From Sandaracinaceae bacterium (GTDB lineage Bacteria; Myxococcota_A; Polyangia; Polyangiales; Sandaracinaceae), in the NCBI GenBank assembly GCA_020633195.1, contig JACKEC010000032.1, forward strand, positions 1-64,000: a stretch of 64,000 bases of DNA, read 5' to 3'. Numbering within the stretch: position 1 is the stretch's first letter; every line of letters starts with the position of its first letter. The notes beneath the pieces are model-generated. The model was not told the origin of the DNA. It saw only the letters and a program-made list of their open reading frames with translations, and did no database searches. The position numbers were made by a program, and so were the translations under genes. This document shows, piece by piece, positions 32,715-40,926 of this stretch.

Positions 32715-33904
32715 CCCCCGTCCGGATCGACAAGGCGCGCTACCTCTCGCCGGCGTGGGCCGCGCTCGAGCGGGAGCGCCTCTGGCCGCGGGTGTGGCTG
32801 CCCGCGGCTCACGTCGATCTGCTCCCGTCGGCGGGGAGCCACGTCACCACGACCGTCGGGGGCGCCGAGGTCGTGATCGTCCGCGGCGACGACGGCGCGG
32901 TGCGCGCCTTCCACAACGCGTGCGTGCACCGCGGCCGCCGGCTCGTCGACGCCCCGTGCGGGCGCGCGGAGGCGCTGCGCTGCCCGCTGCACCACTGGGT
33001 CTACGCCCTCGACGGCCGCCTCACCGACGCCCCCCAGCGCGAGGCGTTCGGCGCGCTCGCCGGCCCGTCCACGGGCCTCGCCGAGCTCGCGTGCGCGACG
33101 TGGCGCGGCCAGGTGTTCGTGCACCTCGGGCAGCCCGACGAGCCGCTCGAGGCGTGGCTGGCGCCCGTCGAGGCGGGCCTCGCGCGCTACGACCTCGACG
33201 CCTACGCGCTCGTCGATCGCAAGACGTTCTGCCTCCCCGCGAACTGGAAGACGGTCGCCGACCTCTTCAACGAGGCCTACCACGTGCCCGCGGTGCACCC
33301 GTACCTGCTCGGCAGCGTGGACCCCACGTCGGTCGAGACCGTCGTGCATGGCGCGCACGTGGAGCAGACCTTCCGCATCGGCGCGCCCGCCCCGGGGCGC
33401 TCGCCGACCGAGGTGACCGACTCGCTCGTCGAGCTCCTGCGCGACGTCGGGGCCGACCCGGCGGCGCTCGAGGGCGACGCGACGCGGGCCCCGGGGCTCC
33501 TGCAAGAAGCCTTGCGGGAGCGCGGCGTCACCGGGCTCTCCGACGAGCAGCTGCTCGAGGGCAAGAGCTGGTACGTGTTCCCCGCGCTCACCCTCAACGT
33601 CTACCCCCACGGCGCGCAGCTCCACCGGCACCGCCCCGACCCGACCGATCCGGAGCGCGCGTGGCTCGATCAGCTCACGTTCACGCGGCTCCGCCCCGGT
33701 CAGGCCCGCCCGACGCCGCGGGTGAGCCACCTCGACGTCGACGGCGTCCCGGGCTCCGGTCGCGTCACGGAGGACGACGTTCGGGAGGCGCTCGCGGTGC
33801 AGCGCGGGATGCGCTCGCCCGGCTTCCGCGAGCTCCGCCTCGGGGACCGCGAGGTCGCGCTGGCCCACATGCACGCGATGCTCGATCGGTACCTCACGGC
33901 CTGA
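32711..33904 (+). CDS. Rieske non-heme iron oxygenase, alpha-subunit type
   Basis: A 397-residue protein. The Rieske [2Fe-2S] ligands are Cys71-x-His73 (ACVHRG) and Cys91-x2-His94 (CPLHHW). The C-terminal catalytic domain has the mononuclear iron motif NEAYHVPAVHP (two His) preceded by the bridging Asp (ADLFNE). Such enzymes hydroxylate aromatic, quaternary-amine or sterol-like substrates with electrons from a separate reductase, not encoded nearby. The GTG start overlaps the htpG stop, so it is co-expressed with the chaperone. Substrate cannot be assigned. Confidence 0.88.
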   Translation: MTPVRIDKARYLSPAWAALERERLWPRVWLPAAHVDLLPSAGSHVTTTVGGAEVVIVRGDDGAVRAFHNACVHRGRRLVDAPCGRAEALRCPLHHWVYALDGRLTDAPQREAFGALAGPSTGLAELACATWRGQVFVHLGQPDEPLEAWLAPVEAGLARYDLDAYALVDRKTFCLPANWKTVADLFNEAYHVPAVHPYLLGSVDPTSVETVVHGAHVEQTFRIGAPAPGRSPTEVTDSLVELLRDVGADPAALEGDATRAPGLLQEALRERGVTGLSDEQLLEGKSWYVFPALTLNVYPHGAQLHRHRPDPTDPERAWLDQLTFTRLRPGQARPTPRVSHLDVDGVPGSGRVTEDDVREALAVQRGMRSPGFRELRLGDREVALAHMHAMLDRYLTA

Positions 33905-33983
33905 CGCTGGCGCAGCGCGGCACAGGCCGGGGGCCGTGCGTCCCGCTGGGCGGGGTGGCGCGCGGAGTGCAATCCTGTGAGGC

Positions 33984-34259
33984 ATGCGGAGACTCCTCCT
34001 GATCGGGCTCATGCTCGGCCTCGGCGCGGCCCTCGGACTGGCCCAGCGGGCCTTCGCGGAGGGCGCCTGCGTCAACGACCTCCCCGCGGTGGCCGAGCTC
34101 GAGCTCGCGTCCGTGAGCATCGACGGGGCGACCGCGTCGCTCGAGGGCGTGCCGGCGACGGCCGCGCTCGAGCAACCGCCGCACGACAGCCCCTTCGCCG
34201 ACCCCTACCCATCGCTGGTCATCGGCGGCAACACCCACCCGCTGATGGAGGCGCCGTGA
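33984..34259 (+). CDS. Small secreted protein of unknown function
   Basis: A 91-residue protein with a signal peptide (RRLLLIGLMLGLGAALGLAQRAFA). The mature 65 residues contain one Cys and two short similar halves (AELELASVSIDGATASLEG). GAGG lies just before the ATG. The last codons overlap the next gene (GTGA). No family recognised. Confidence 0.65.
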   Translation: MRRLLLIGLMLGLGAALGLAQRAFAEGACVNDLPAVAELELASVSIDGATASLEGVPATAALEQPPHDSPFADPYPSLVIGGNTHPLMEAP

Positions 34260-34531
34260 GCCGCGCCGACGTGCTCATCGCGGCGCTCGCGCTCGTCTGT
34301 GGGCTCGCGCTCGGCGCGTGCTTGAGCACCCCCTGCGACTACAGCGGGCTCGACTACTCGCTCACCGACACCGAGTACGTCGCGCGCCGCTTCGTGGTCG
34401 GCACCTACTCGGTGGACGACGACGTGCGGGTCCGCGTCGACCCCGCCGCCGAGACCGTGACGCTCTCGTTCACCTCCGAGGGCCGCGCGATGGTCGCCCG
34501 CTACGACATCGTCTCGTTCGATCGCCCGTGA
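34256..34531 (+). CDS. Small lipoprotein of unknown function
   Basis: A 91-residue protein with lipobox LGAC (Cys22), then CDYSGLDYSLTDTEYVARRFVVGTYSVDDDVRV, a compact beta-rich domain. The GTG start overlaps the stop of the preceding small secreted protein, so the two form a pair. No family recognised. Confidence 0.65.
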   Translation: MSRADVLIAALALVCGLALGACLSTPCDYSGLDYSLTDTEYVARRFVVGTYSVDDDVRVRVDPAAETVTLSFTSEGRAMVARYDIVSFDRP

Positions 34532-34549
34532 TCGCGCTAGGGTCGCGGC

Positions 34550-35578
34550 GTGATCCCCGACCGCGTCGCCGCCCGCATCGCCCCGCTCGCGCCCGAGCGG
34601 ATCGAGCGGATCGAGGAGCCCTCGCTCGGCCTGCTCGCGTACGTCGTGCTCGACAGCACCGCGCTCGGCCCCGCGGCGGGCGGGGTGCGCACGAAGGCCT
34701 ACGCCGACGAGGCCGACGCCGCGCTCGACGCGTGCCGGCTCGCCCGCGCGATGACCTACAAGTGCGCGCTCGGCGGCCTCGACGCGGGGGGAGGCAAGGC
34801 TGTCGTGATCGCGTCGCCGGAGCTCGATCGCGAGCGCGCGTTCGAGCACCTCGGTCGGTACGTCGAGGGCCTCGGCGGCGCGTTCCGAACGGCTGGCGAT
34901 TTCGGTACCACGGACGCCGATCTCGCCGCGATGGCGCGACACACCCGCTACGTCCACACCGACACCCCCAACCTCGCGGCCGCGGTCGGGCGCGGCGTGC
35001 TGCGCTGCGCGGAGGCCTGCGCGACCTACGCCGGCCGGGGTGACGTCCGCGGCCTGCGGGTCGCCGTCCAGGGCTGCGGAGACATCGGCGCCGCCGTCGC
35101 CGAGGCGTTCGCCGCGGCGGGCGCGGAGGTCCTCGTGACCGACCTCGACGCGGCGCGCGCGCGCGCGGTCGCCGAGCGGACCGGGGCCACCGTCGTCGAC
35201 CCGAGCGACGTGCTCTTCGCCGACGTCGACCTCGTCTCCCCGTGCGCGGTCGGCGACGTGATCGACGCGGACGTCGCGTCGCGCCTGCGCGCCTGGGCCG
35301 TGTGCGGCGGCGCGAACAACATCTGCACCGACGACGCGGCGCACGAGGCGCTGCACCGCCGCGGCGTGGTCTTCGTCCCCGACGCGGTGTCGAGCGCCGG
35401 CGCGGTCGTCGACGGCATCGGCCACACCGTGATGGGCTTGGCGGATCGCGCGCCGCTGATCGACGCGCTCGGCGCCACGGCGCTCGCGATCCTCGAGGAC
35501 GCCCGCGGACACGAGCGCCCGCCCGTCGTCCACGCCACGCGACGCGCGCGGCTGCGCATCGACGGCGCGAGCCGGTAG
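34550..35578 (+). CDS. ldh: Leucine (branched-chain amino acid) dehydrogenase
   Basis: A 342-residue NAD-dependent oxidoreductase deaminating Leu, Val or Ile to the 2-keto acid, or the reverse. The Glu/Leu/Phe/Val dehydrogenase signature is complete: GPAAGGVR, LARAMTYKCALGGLDAGGGKAVV (substrate Lys71 and catalytic Lys83) and DFGTTDADL. The nucleotide fold shows VAVQGCGDIGAAVAEAF, the Asp of VTDLD, and CGGANNI. Length and motifs favour leucine over phenylalanine dehydrogenase, but specificity is not certain. TAGGGT lies 6 nt before the GTG start. The gene is 11 bp upstream of the export-gate gene. Confidence 0.88.
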   Translation: MIPDRVAARIAPLAPERIERIEEPSLGLLAYVVLDSTALGPAAGGVRTKAYADEADAALDACRLARAMTYKCALGGLDAGGGKAVVIASPELDRERAFEHLGRYVEGLGGAFRTAGDFGTTDADLAAMARHTRYVHTDTPNLAAAVGRGVLRCAEACATYAGRGDVRGLRVAVQGCGDIGAAVAEAFAAAGAEVLVTDLDAARARAVAERTGATVVDPSDVLFADVDLVSPCAVGDVIDADVASRLRAWAVCGGANNICTDDAAHEALHRRGVVFVPDAVSSAGAVVDGIGHTVMGLADRAPLIDALGATALAILEDARGHERPPVVHATRRARLRIDGASR

Positions 35579-35589
35579 ACTCCGGCCCC

Positions 35590-36354
35590 GTGAGCCGGCT
35601 CTCTCGTATCGCGGCCCTCCTCGGCGGCGCGGCCCTCGCCTTCCTCGGCGTGTGCCTGCTCGCGTCGACCGCGAGCGCGCAGCCCACCGACGCGCCGTCC
35701 TCGCCGCTGACGACCCTGCTCGCGATCGGCGCGCTCACCGCCCTGCCGTTCCTGTTCATGACGACGACGAGCTACGTGAAGATCTCCGTCGTCTTCTCGA
35801 TCCTGCGCAACGCCATCGGCACCGGCGAGGTCCCGAGCGGGGCGGTGATCGCCGCGCTGTCGGCGATCCTGAGCCTCTACGTGATGGCCCCGGTGGGCGA
35901 GCAGATCGCCGAGGTCGCGGGCCCCGCCGCGTCGCGCATCGACGTCCACGACCCGCTGGCCGACACCGACGCGCTCGGCGCCGCGATCGAGGCGGGGCTC
36001 GTGCCGCTGAAGGCGTTCCTCGAGCGCAACGCCGGCGAGCGGGAGCGCGCGCTCTTCCTCGACCTCGCGCAGCAGGCGCGCCCCGACGACCAGCGCGACC
36101 GCGTCTCCGCCGACGACGTGCTGGTCTTGCTGCCCGCGTTCCTCGTCAGCGAGCTCAGCGAGGCCTTCCAGATCGGCTTCCTGGTCTTCCTGCCGTTCCT
36201 CGTCGTCGACCTCGTGGTCTCGAACGTCCTCATGTCGCTCGGGATGCACATGATGAACCCGACGCAGGTGAGCATGCCCTTCAAGCTGCTGCTCTTCGTC
36301 CTCGTCGACGGCTGGTACCTGCTCGCGAGGGCGCTCGTGCTCGGCTACGCGTAG
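35590..36354 (+). CDS. Type III secretion/flagellar export gate protein (SctR/FliP family)
   Basis: A 254-residue inner-membrane protein. It has an N-terminal cleavable-looking signal (LLASTASAQ, a FliP trait) and then core sequences closer to SctR: MTTTSYVKISVVFSILRNAIG, LPAFLVSELSEAFQIGFLVFLPFLVVDLVVSN, GMHMMNPTQVSMPFKLLLFVLVDGW. Five SctR/FliP subunits form the core of the export gate. No sctS, sctT, sctU or flagellar genes flank it, so it is an isolated component; a FliO-like gene lies at 23245. TAGACT is 8 nt before the GTG start. Confidence 0.9.
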   Translation: MSRLSRIAALLGGAALAFLGVCLLASTASAQPTDAPSSPLTTLLAIGALTALPFLFMTTTSYVKISVVFSILRNAIGTGEVPSGAVIAALSAILSLYVMAPVGEQIAEVAGPAASRIDVHDPLADTDALGAAIEAGLVPLKAFLERNAGERERALFLDLAQQARPDDQRDRVSADDVLVLLPAFLVSELSEAFQIGFLVFLPFLVVDLVVSNVLMSLGMHMMNPTQVSMPFKLLLFVLVDGWYLLARALVLGYA

Positions 36355-36406
36355 CGGCGGGCCGCTTGAGCGGTCGGCGCGCGCGCGTGTAGTCTTCAGG
36401 GCCGTC

Positions 36407-36754
36407 ATGCGCGCGCACCTGGCCAGCGTGGGGACCCCGATGGCGCTGCTCCTCGCGAGCGCGCTCGCCGTCGGCGTCGTCAGCGGCTCGGTCGGCGCGA
36501 CGGCTCGGGGCACCGACGCCGCGGCGATCGAGGCCACCGACGACGCGCCGGACGCGCCCCGATCGTCGGCCGTCGTCGAGCTCGCCGCGGAGGAGACGGA
36601 GGACGACTCCGACTCCGGCGACGATCCCTTCTCGCTCGGCGACGCGCTCCACGTCGCGCTCGCCACGCAGCGCCACCACGGCGGCGTCCTCGGCTCCGAT
36701 CGCGCTCGACTCCACGGCGCCGCGGCTCGCGCGGCGCGCGCTCCTCCCGCCTGA
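36407..36754 (+). CDS. Small secreted or membrane-anchored protein of unknown function
   Basis: A 115-residue protein with an N-terminal hydrophobic segment (PMALLLASALAVGVVSGSVGA), an acidic stretch (EETEDDSDSGDD), and a His/Arg/Ala-rich tail. Codon third positions are GC-rich as in neighbouring genes, which supports coding. TAGTCT lies 11 nt before the ATG. No family recognised. Confidence 0.5.
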   Translation: MRAHLASVGTPMALLLASALAVGVVSGSVGATARGTDAAAIEATDDAPDAPRSSAVVELAAEETEDDSDSGDDPFSLGDALHVALATQRHHGGVLGSDRARLHGAAARAARAPPA

Positions 36755-36834
36755 CCTCTCCAACGAGCCCTGGGGCGCGCCGCTCGCGCGCCTCCTCGTG
36801 AGGTCGGCGCCGTCGGCGCCAGAGGGATGTCGAG

Positions 36835-37686
36835 ATGTTCGAGTCGTCGAGTCGTGAAGTGGAGCCCGAGCTCCGATGGTTGCCGGAACCGCACGCGCGC
36901 TGGAGGGCGCGCCGGATCGCGGCCGCGGTCCTCCTCGGGGCGGGCGGCGTGCTGCTGTGGGTGTCGTTCCCCGACCGGCTCGAGCTGGCGACGGGGATCG
37001 CGCTCACGATCGGCTTCGCGTGGGGCCTCGCGCGGCTCGAGCGCTCGCACCGGATCCTGCTGCGCCTCTCGCTCGGCGGGTGGGGCGACGTGCCGTCGAG
37101 CGTCTCGGCGCTCGAGGCGCTCGCGGAGGAGGCTCGCTTCGACGCGCGGGTGCACGCGTGCCTGATCGCGGCGGTCGCCGAGCTGGAGCTGCGCCGCGGC
37201 GACGGGGACCGCGGCCGCCGTCTGTTCGCGGAGCTGAGCCGTCGCGGGTGGTCGCCGGTCGAGCTTGTCGGGGGATCGCTGTCGGGGAGCGGGCCGGTGA
37301 TGAGCGCGGCCGCCACGATGGTGGCCCTCGAGGCGCTCTCGAGCGACCTCGCGACGCTCGAGCCGCGGCTCGTGGACCTCGAGCGGACCGGGCGGCGCTG
37401 GGCGACGCTGCTCGCCCGATCCATCTTGATGCTCAAGGCGGGGAGGGCGCAGGACGCGGCGACGATGCTCGACGGTCGCCTGCCCGCTGCCTCGCCCGCG
37501 CTCCCGGCCGAGCAGCTCGCGGAGCTGCGGACCCTTCACGCCTTCGCCCGCGCCGCGTCGGGCCGCGATCCCTACCGCGCGTCCGGCCGGGCCCGAGCGC
37601 CGCGGGCCACCCTCGGCGACGCGCGCGACCGTTCGCAGCGCTGGCTCACCGAGTCGTGGCCGGCCCTGCGCGCCTTCGTGGAGTGA
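36835..37686 (+). CDS. Membrane protein with helical repeat domain
   Basis: A 283-residue protein. After a charged N-terminus, two membrane helices lie at about 25-62 (RIAAAVLLGAGGVLLWVSFP and LATGIALTIGFAWGL). A helical, TPR-like cytoplasmic or periplasmic domain follows (SALEALAEEARFDARVHACLIAAVAELELRRGD, AATMVALEALSSDLATLEPRL). GAGGG is 8 nt before the ATG. It converges with the outer-membrane protein gene with a 4-bp gap. Family not recognised. Confidence 0.7.
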   Translation: MFESSSREVEPELRWLPEPHARWRARRIAAAVLLGAGGVLLWVSFPDRLELATGIALTIGFAWGLARLERSHRILLRLSLGGWGDVPSSVSALEALAEEARFDARVHACLIAAVAELELRRGDGDRGRRLFAELSRRGWSPVELVGGSLSGSGPVMSAAATMVALEALSSDLATLEPRLVDLERTGRRWATLLARSILMLKAGRAQDAATMLDGRLPAASPALPAEQLAELRTLHAFARAASGRDPYRASGRARAPRATLGDARDRSQRWLTESWPALRAFVE

Positions 37687-37690
37687 CCGC

Positions 37691-38494
37691 TCAGAACCGG
37701 TAGCCCGCCGAGATCAGGATCTCGGGGGTGAAGCCGTACTGCGCGAAGCCCGCGCCGACGCCGTCCTCGATCTCGGTCGCGGGGTTGCCCTCGAGCTCGC
37801 GGATCTCTGGTGGCACCTCGAGGTGGGCGCTCGCGCCGACCGCGTGGGTCCAGCCGATCGCGGCGCGGAGCACCAGGTGCTCTTCGATCACGAGGCGGTA
37901 GCCGACGCGCCCGTGGAGGGCGTGCATCTCGATCGCGACGGGGACCTCGCGCATGCCGCGGTAGCGGATGCGCTGCCCGGTCGCGGACTCGATCGCGGCG
38001 CGCGTGAGGGTGGAGTTGGTGCCGAGGTACGTGTAGCCGAAGGACAGCTCGAGGCCCTCGATCGGGTTCACGCCCACCCCGACGCGCACGTTCCACCCGC
38101 CGTTCGCGATCGTCTCGTCGACGATCGGGCGCACGTCCTCGCCGAAGGCGCCGGTGCCCTCGACGATGTCGCGCAGCATGCCGAGGTAGGCGTTCGGCGT
38201 GTGGCCGGCCGACACCGTCGCGAAGAGGCCGACGGGCGTGGTGAGCTGCGCCTCGATCCCGACCGAGACGGGGAGGCTCGTCTGCGCGGTGAGGTCGAGC
38301 GCCCAGCCCTCCGGCATCAGGGACGTCGACGACGTCGCCGCGTCGATCGGGGCTGGCGCCGAGGCGAGCGGGGCGCCGAGCGCGCGCCCGAGCTGCGCGC
38401 TGGCCGTCGCCGGGAAGAGGAGCGCGGCGCCGAGGAGGAGGTGTGTCGAGATGCGCCGCGTGATGGTCACGAGCTCGATCGGTGCACGGCGCAT
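37691..38494 (-). CDS. Outer-membrane beta-barrel protein
   Basis: A 267-residue protein with a signal peptide (THLLLGAALLFPATASAQ). Strands typical of small barrels follow (WALDLTAQTSLPVSVGIEAQLTTPVGLFATVSAG, LELSFGYTYLGTNS, HGRVGYRLVIEEHLVLRAAIGWTHAVG), and it ends in Phe (ILISAGYRF) as BAM substrates do. The ATG at 38494 is used; a GTG at 38470 would give a more compact signal. It lies 83 bp downstream of the ECF sigma gene on the same strand. Confidence 0.75.
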   Translation of the reverse strand: MRRAPIELVTITRRISTHLLLGAALLFPATASAQLGRALGAPLASAPAPIDAATSSTSLMPEGWALDLTAQTSLPVSVGIEAQLTTPVGLFATVSAGHTPNAYLGMLRDIVEGTGAFGEDVRPIVDETIANGGWNVRVGVGVNPIEGLELSFGYTYLGTNSTLTRAAIESATGQRIRYRGMREVPVAIEMHALHGRVGYRLVIEEHLVLRAAIGWTHAVGASAHLEVPPEIRELEGNPATEIEDGVGAGFAQYGFTPEILISAGYRF

Positions 38495-38577
38495 GCCGCG
38501 CGTTCACGGCCCGCGATCCCCTCCGTCGGCGCCAACCGCGACACCGGAGCCGCGCGCCATGGCACGGGAGCGAGGTC

Positions 38578-39501
38578 TCAGCCGAGCCGCACCGCGCCCA
38601 GCTTCGAGCTCGCGACGACCCCGCGGATGGCGGCGATCTTGTCGTCGCGATCGAGCTCGATCCAGAACACGACGTCGCGGGCGTAGCGCCCCTCGCGATC
38701 CGGATAGCGCACCAGCAGCGCGGGCAGCCCGTTGAGGTCGCGCTCCGCGGCCCACGTCGGCCACGGCGCGTGCGCCACGATCACCCGATAGGTCCGCAGG
38801 ATGTCCTCGATCCCGTGGAGCACCCGGACCGCCGCGACGAACTCGCCCGCGCCGTCGTGGATGCTCGTGGCGTCGTCGGCGAGGAGCCGCGCCGCGCCCT
38901 CGAAGTCGCCGACCCCGAGCCGGAGCATGAGCTCTCGTAGCAAGCGAGCCGTCTTGTCACGTAGCTCGGGGGTGATCGGCCGGCGCTGCTCGTCGTAGCC
39001 CTCGAGCTCCTTGCGCGCGCGGTGCAGGAGCACCCGGACGTTGCCCGGGGTGGTGTCGAGCGCCGCGGCGGTCTCGGGGCCGGTCAGCCCCATGACGTCG
39101 CGCAGGATCAGGACGGCGCGTTGCCGCGGATCGAGGACCTCGAGCGCGACGAGGAAGGCGCTCGTGGCGCTCTCGACGAGGCCGTAGCGGGCCTCGGGTC
39201 CGGGCTCGATGGACGCGACCACGCGCTCGGTGTCGATCGGCTCGGGGAGCCAGGGGCCGAAGTAGCGCTCGCGCTTGCGGCGCCGGAGCGAGTCGATGCA
39301 CAGGTTCGTGGCCACGCGGAAGAGCCACGGCGCGAGGCTCCGCTCGGTGTCGGGGGGAGGGTGCTCGAGCGCCTTGCGGAAGGTCTCCTGGACGAGGTCC
39401 TCGGCGTCCGCGGCGCTCCCGGTCATCCGGTAGCACAGGCCGAAGAGGGCGTTCCGGTGCGTCTCCATCGAGGCCGCCGCCATCGTGACACCTGACTTCA
39501 T
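38578..39501 (-). CDS. ECF41-like sigma factor with C-terminal SnoaL-type extension
   Basis: A 307-residue alternative sigma factor. Region 2 (RNALFGLCYRMTGSAADAEDLVQETF) and region 4 (LDPRQRAVLILRDVMGLTGPETAAALDTTPGNVRVLLHRAR) are intact. The linker carries GPWLPEP, the WLP hallmark of the ECF41 group. A C-terminal NTF2/SnoaL-like domain (residues about 195-300) replaces an anti-sigma partner; its DGGG-like motif reads DGAG. In ECF41 factors this extension controls activity, and the target is usually a neighbouring oxidoreductase, decarboxylase or epimerase. The divergent FAD oxidoreductase fits. In-frame ATGs at 39483 and 39468 are alternative starts. Confidence 0.88.
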   Translation of the reverse strand: MKSGVTMAAASMETHRNALFGLCYRMTGSAADAEDLVQETFRKALEHPPPDTERSLAPWLFRVATNLCIDSLRRRKRERYFGPWLPEPIDTERVVASIEPGPEARYGLVESATSAFLVALEVLDPRQRAVLILRDVMGLTGPETAAALDTTPGNVRVLLHRARKELEGYDEQRRPITPELRDKTARLLRELMLRLGVGDFEGAARLLADDATSIHDGAGEFVAAVRVLHGIEDILRTYRVIVAHAPWPTWAAERDLNGLPALLVRYPDREGRYARDVVFWIELDRDDKIAAIRGVVASSKLGAVRLG

Positions 39502-39506
39502 GCAGG

Positions 39507-39542
39507 TGCCACGATCGAGGGCGCTCGACCGTTACGCGTAAC
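39507..39542 (+). promoter_or_regulatory. Candidate ECF41-type promoter and 12-bp palindrome between sigma factor and FAD oxidoreductase
   Basis: TGCCAC (39507-39512), a 17-bp gap, CGTT (39530-39533). This resembles the TGTCACA...CGTC promoter reported for ECF41 factors, with one mismatch in each element. It points toward the FAD oxidoreductase, whose ATG is 55 nt further on. The -10-like element runs into the perfect palindrome GTTACGCGTAAC (39531-39542), a possible repressor site. Confidence 0.4.
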
Positions 39543-39588
39543 GCTGCGGGCCTGCCGTTCGTGGGACCTCTCGAAAGCGAGGAGAACC

Positions 39589-40926
39589 ATGACCCACGTC
39601 GTGATCGGAGCCGGGCTGAGCGGGCTGGTCGCCGCCGTCGAGCTCGCCAGCCAGGGCCGCGAGGTGCTCGTGCTCGAGGCGAGCGGCGCCCTCGGGGGGC
39701 GCGCCCAGACCCACCGCTCGGAGGGCTTCGCGCTCAACCTCGGGCCGCACGCGCTGTACCCGGGCGCCGAGCGTCAGCTCGCGGAGCTGGGCGTGAACGT
39801 GACCGGCGGCGTCCCCAAGCGCGGGCTGACGATGGAGGTGGGCGACCGCATCGCGCCGCTGCCCGGCGACGCGGTGACCCTGCTCGGCAACGGGGCCCTG
39901 GGCTGGAACGACAAGCTGCGGGTCGGCTGGCTGCTCGGCCGCCTCGGGTGGATCGACGCGGACCCCCTCGATCGAGTGACCGTCGGCGAGTGGCTCGACG
40001 CGATGGGGCTGCAAGGTACGGCCAAGGACGTCGCGCTCGCGGTCGTGCGGATCTCGACCTACGTCAACGCCTCCGACCGGATGAGCGCCGGCGTGGCGAT
40101 CCGCCAGATCCGCGGCGCGCTCGACGGCGTCCGCTACCTCGACGGAGGGTGGGCCACGATCGTCGACGGCCTGCTCGAGCGCGCGCGAGAGCTCGGCGTG
40201 GTCGTCCGCTCGCGCGCCAAGGTCGAGCGCCTCGAGGTGGAGGCGGGGCGCGTGGTCGGCGTGATGCTCCGCGACGGTGAGCGCATCGCGACCGAGGGCG
40301 TCGTCCTGACGCTGTCGCCCAAGGCGTCCGTTCGGCTCCTCGGCGAGCACGCGCGGCCGTCCCTCGCGACCTTCGCGGCGGACTCCGTCGCCGTCCGCGC
40401 GGCCTGCCTCGACGTCGCGCTCCGCCGCCTCCCGCGGCGGCATCCGTCGCTCATCCTCGGGACCAACGAGCCGACCTACGTGTCCATCCACTCGAACGTC
40501 GCCGCCCTCGCCCCCACCGACGGCGGGGTGATCCACGTGGCTCGCTACCTCGCGCCGGACGAGCGCGTCGACGGCGCGACGCGGGCCCAGCTCGAGGGCT
40601 ACCTCGATCGCTCGCAGCCGGGCTGGCGCGACGAGGTCGAGGAAGTGCGGTGGAGCCCCGCGATGACGGTCATGCACGCGATCCCCGAGGCTCGCGACGG
40701 GGGCCTCGCGGGGCGCCCGACGGTGGCTTCGGCGGGCCCGACGAACCTCGCCCTCGCGGGCGACTGGGTGGGCCCCGAGGGCTTGCTCGCGGACGCCTGC
40801 GTCACGTCGGCGCGGGCCGCCGCGCGGTGGATCGCCCGCGGCGACCGCGAGGCTCAGGGCGTGACGTACAGGTCGAGCTCGAAGGTCTGCGGGCCGGACA
40901 GCGAGTCGCTGTCGAGCACGACGTAG
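39589..40926 (+). CDS. FAD-dependent oxidoreductase (flavin amine oxidase / desaturase-like)
   Basis: A 445-residue protein. The N-terminal dinucleotide motif is VVIGAGLSGLVAAVELASQG with the second part VLEASGALGGRAQT, and the C-terminal FAD motif is LALAGDWVGPEGLLADACVTSARAAA. The family covers protoporphyrinogen oxidase, carotenoid desaturases and amine oxidases; the substrate is not clear. It is divergent from an ECF41-like sigma factor, and oxidoreductases are classical ECF41 partners. AGGAG precedes the ATG. The last 24 codons lie antisense to the end of the neighbouring lipoprotein gene, and the natural end of the fold appears to be near 40857. Confidence 0.85.
   Translation: MTHVVIGAGLSGLVAAVELASQGREVLVLEASGALGGRAQTHRSEGFALNLGPHALYPGAERQLAELGVNVTGGVPKRGLTMEVGDRIAPLPGDAVTLLGNGALGWNDKLRVGWLLGRLGWIDADPLDRVTVGEWLDAMGLQGTAKDVALAVVRISTYVNASDRMSAGVAIRQIRGALDGVRYLDGGWATIVDGLLERARELGVVVRSRAKVERLEVEAGRVVGVMLRDGERIATEGVVLTLSPKASVRLLGEHARPSLATFAADSVAVRAACLDVALRRLPRRHPSLILGTNEPTYVSIHSNVAALAPTDGGVIHVARYLAPDERVDGATRAQLEGYLDRSQPGWRDEVEEVRWSPAMTVMHAIPEARDGGLAGRPTVASAGPTNLALAGDWVGPEGLLADACVTSARAAARWIARGDREAQGVTYRSSSKVCGPDSESLSSTT

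Noticed and set aside
38578..39501. TGTCACG inside the start of the sigma factor gene as an autoregulatory ECF41 promoter
   Set aside because: It lies within the N-terminal codons, and no CGTC-type -10 follows at 16-17 bp.
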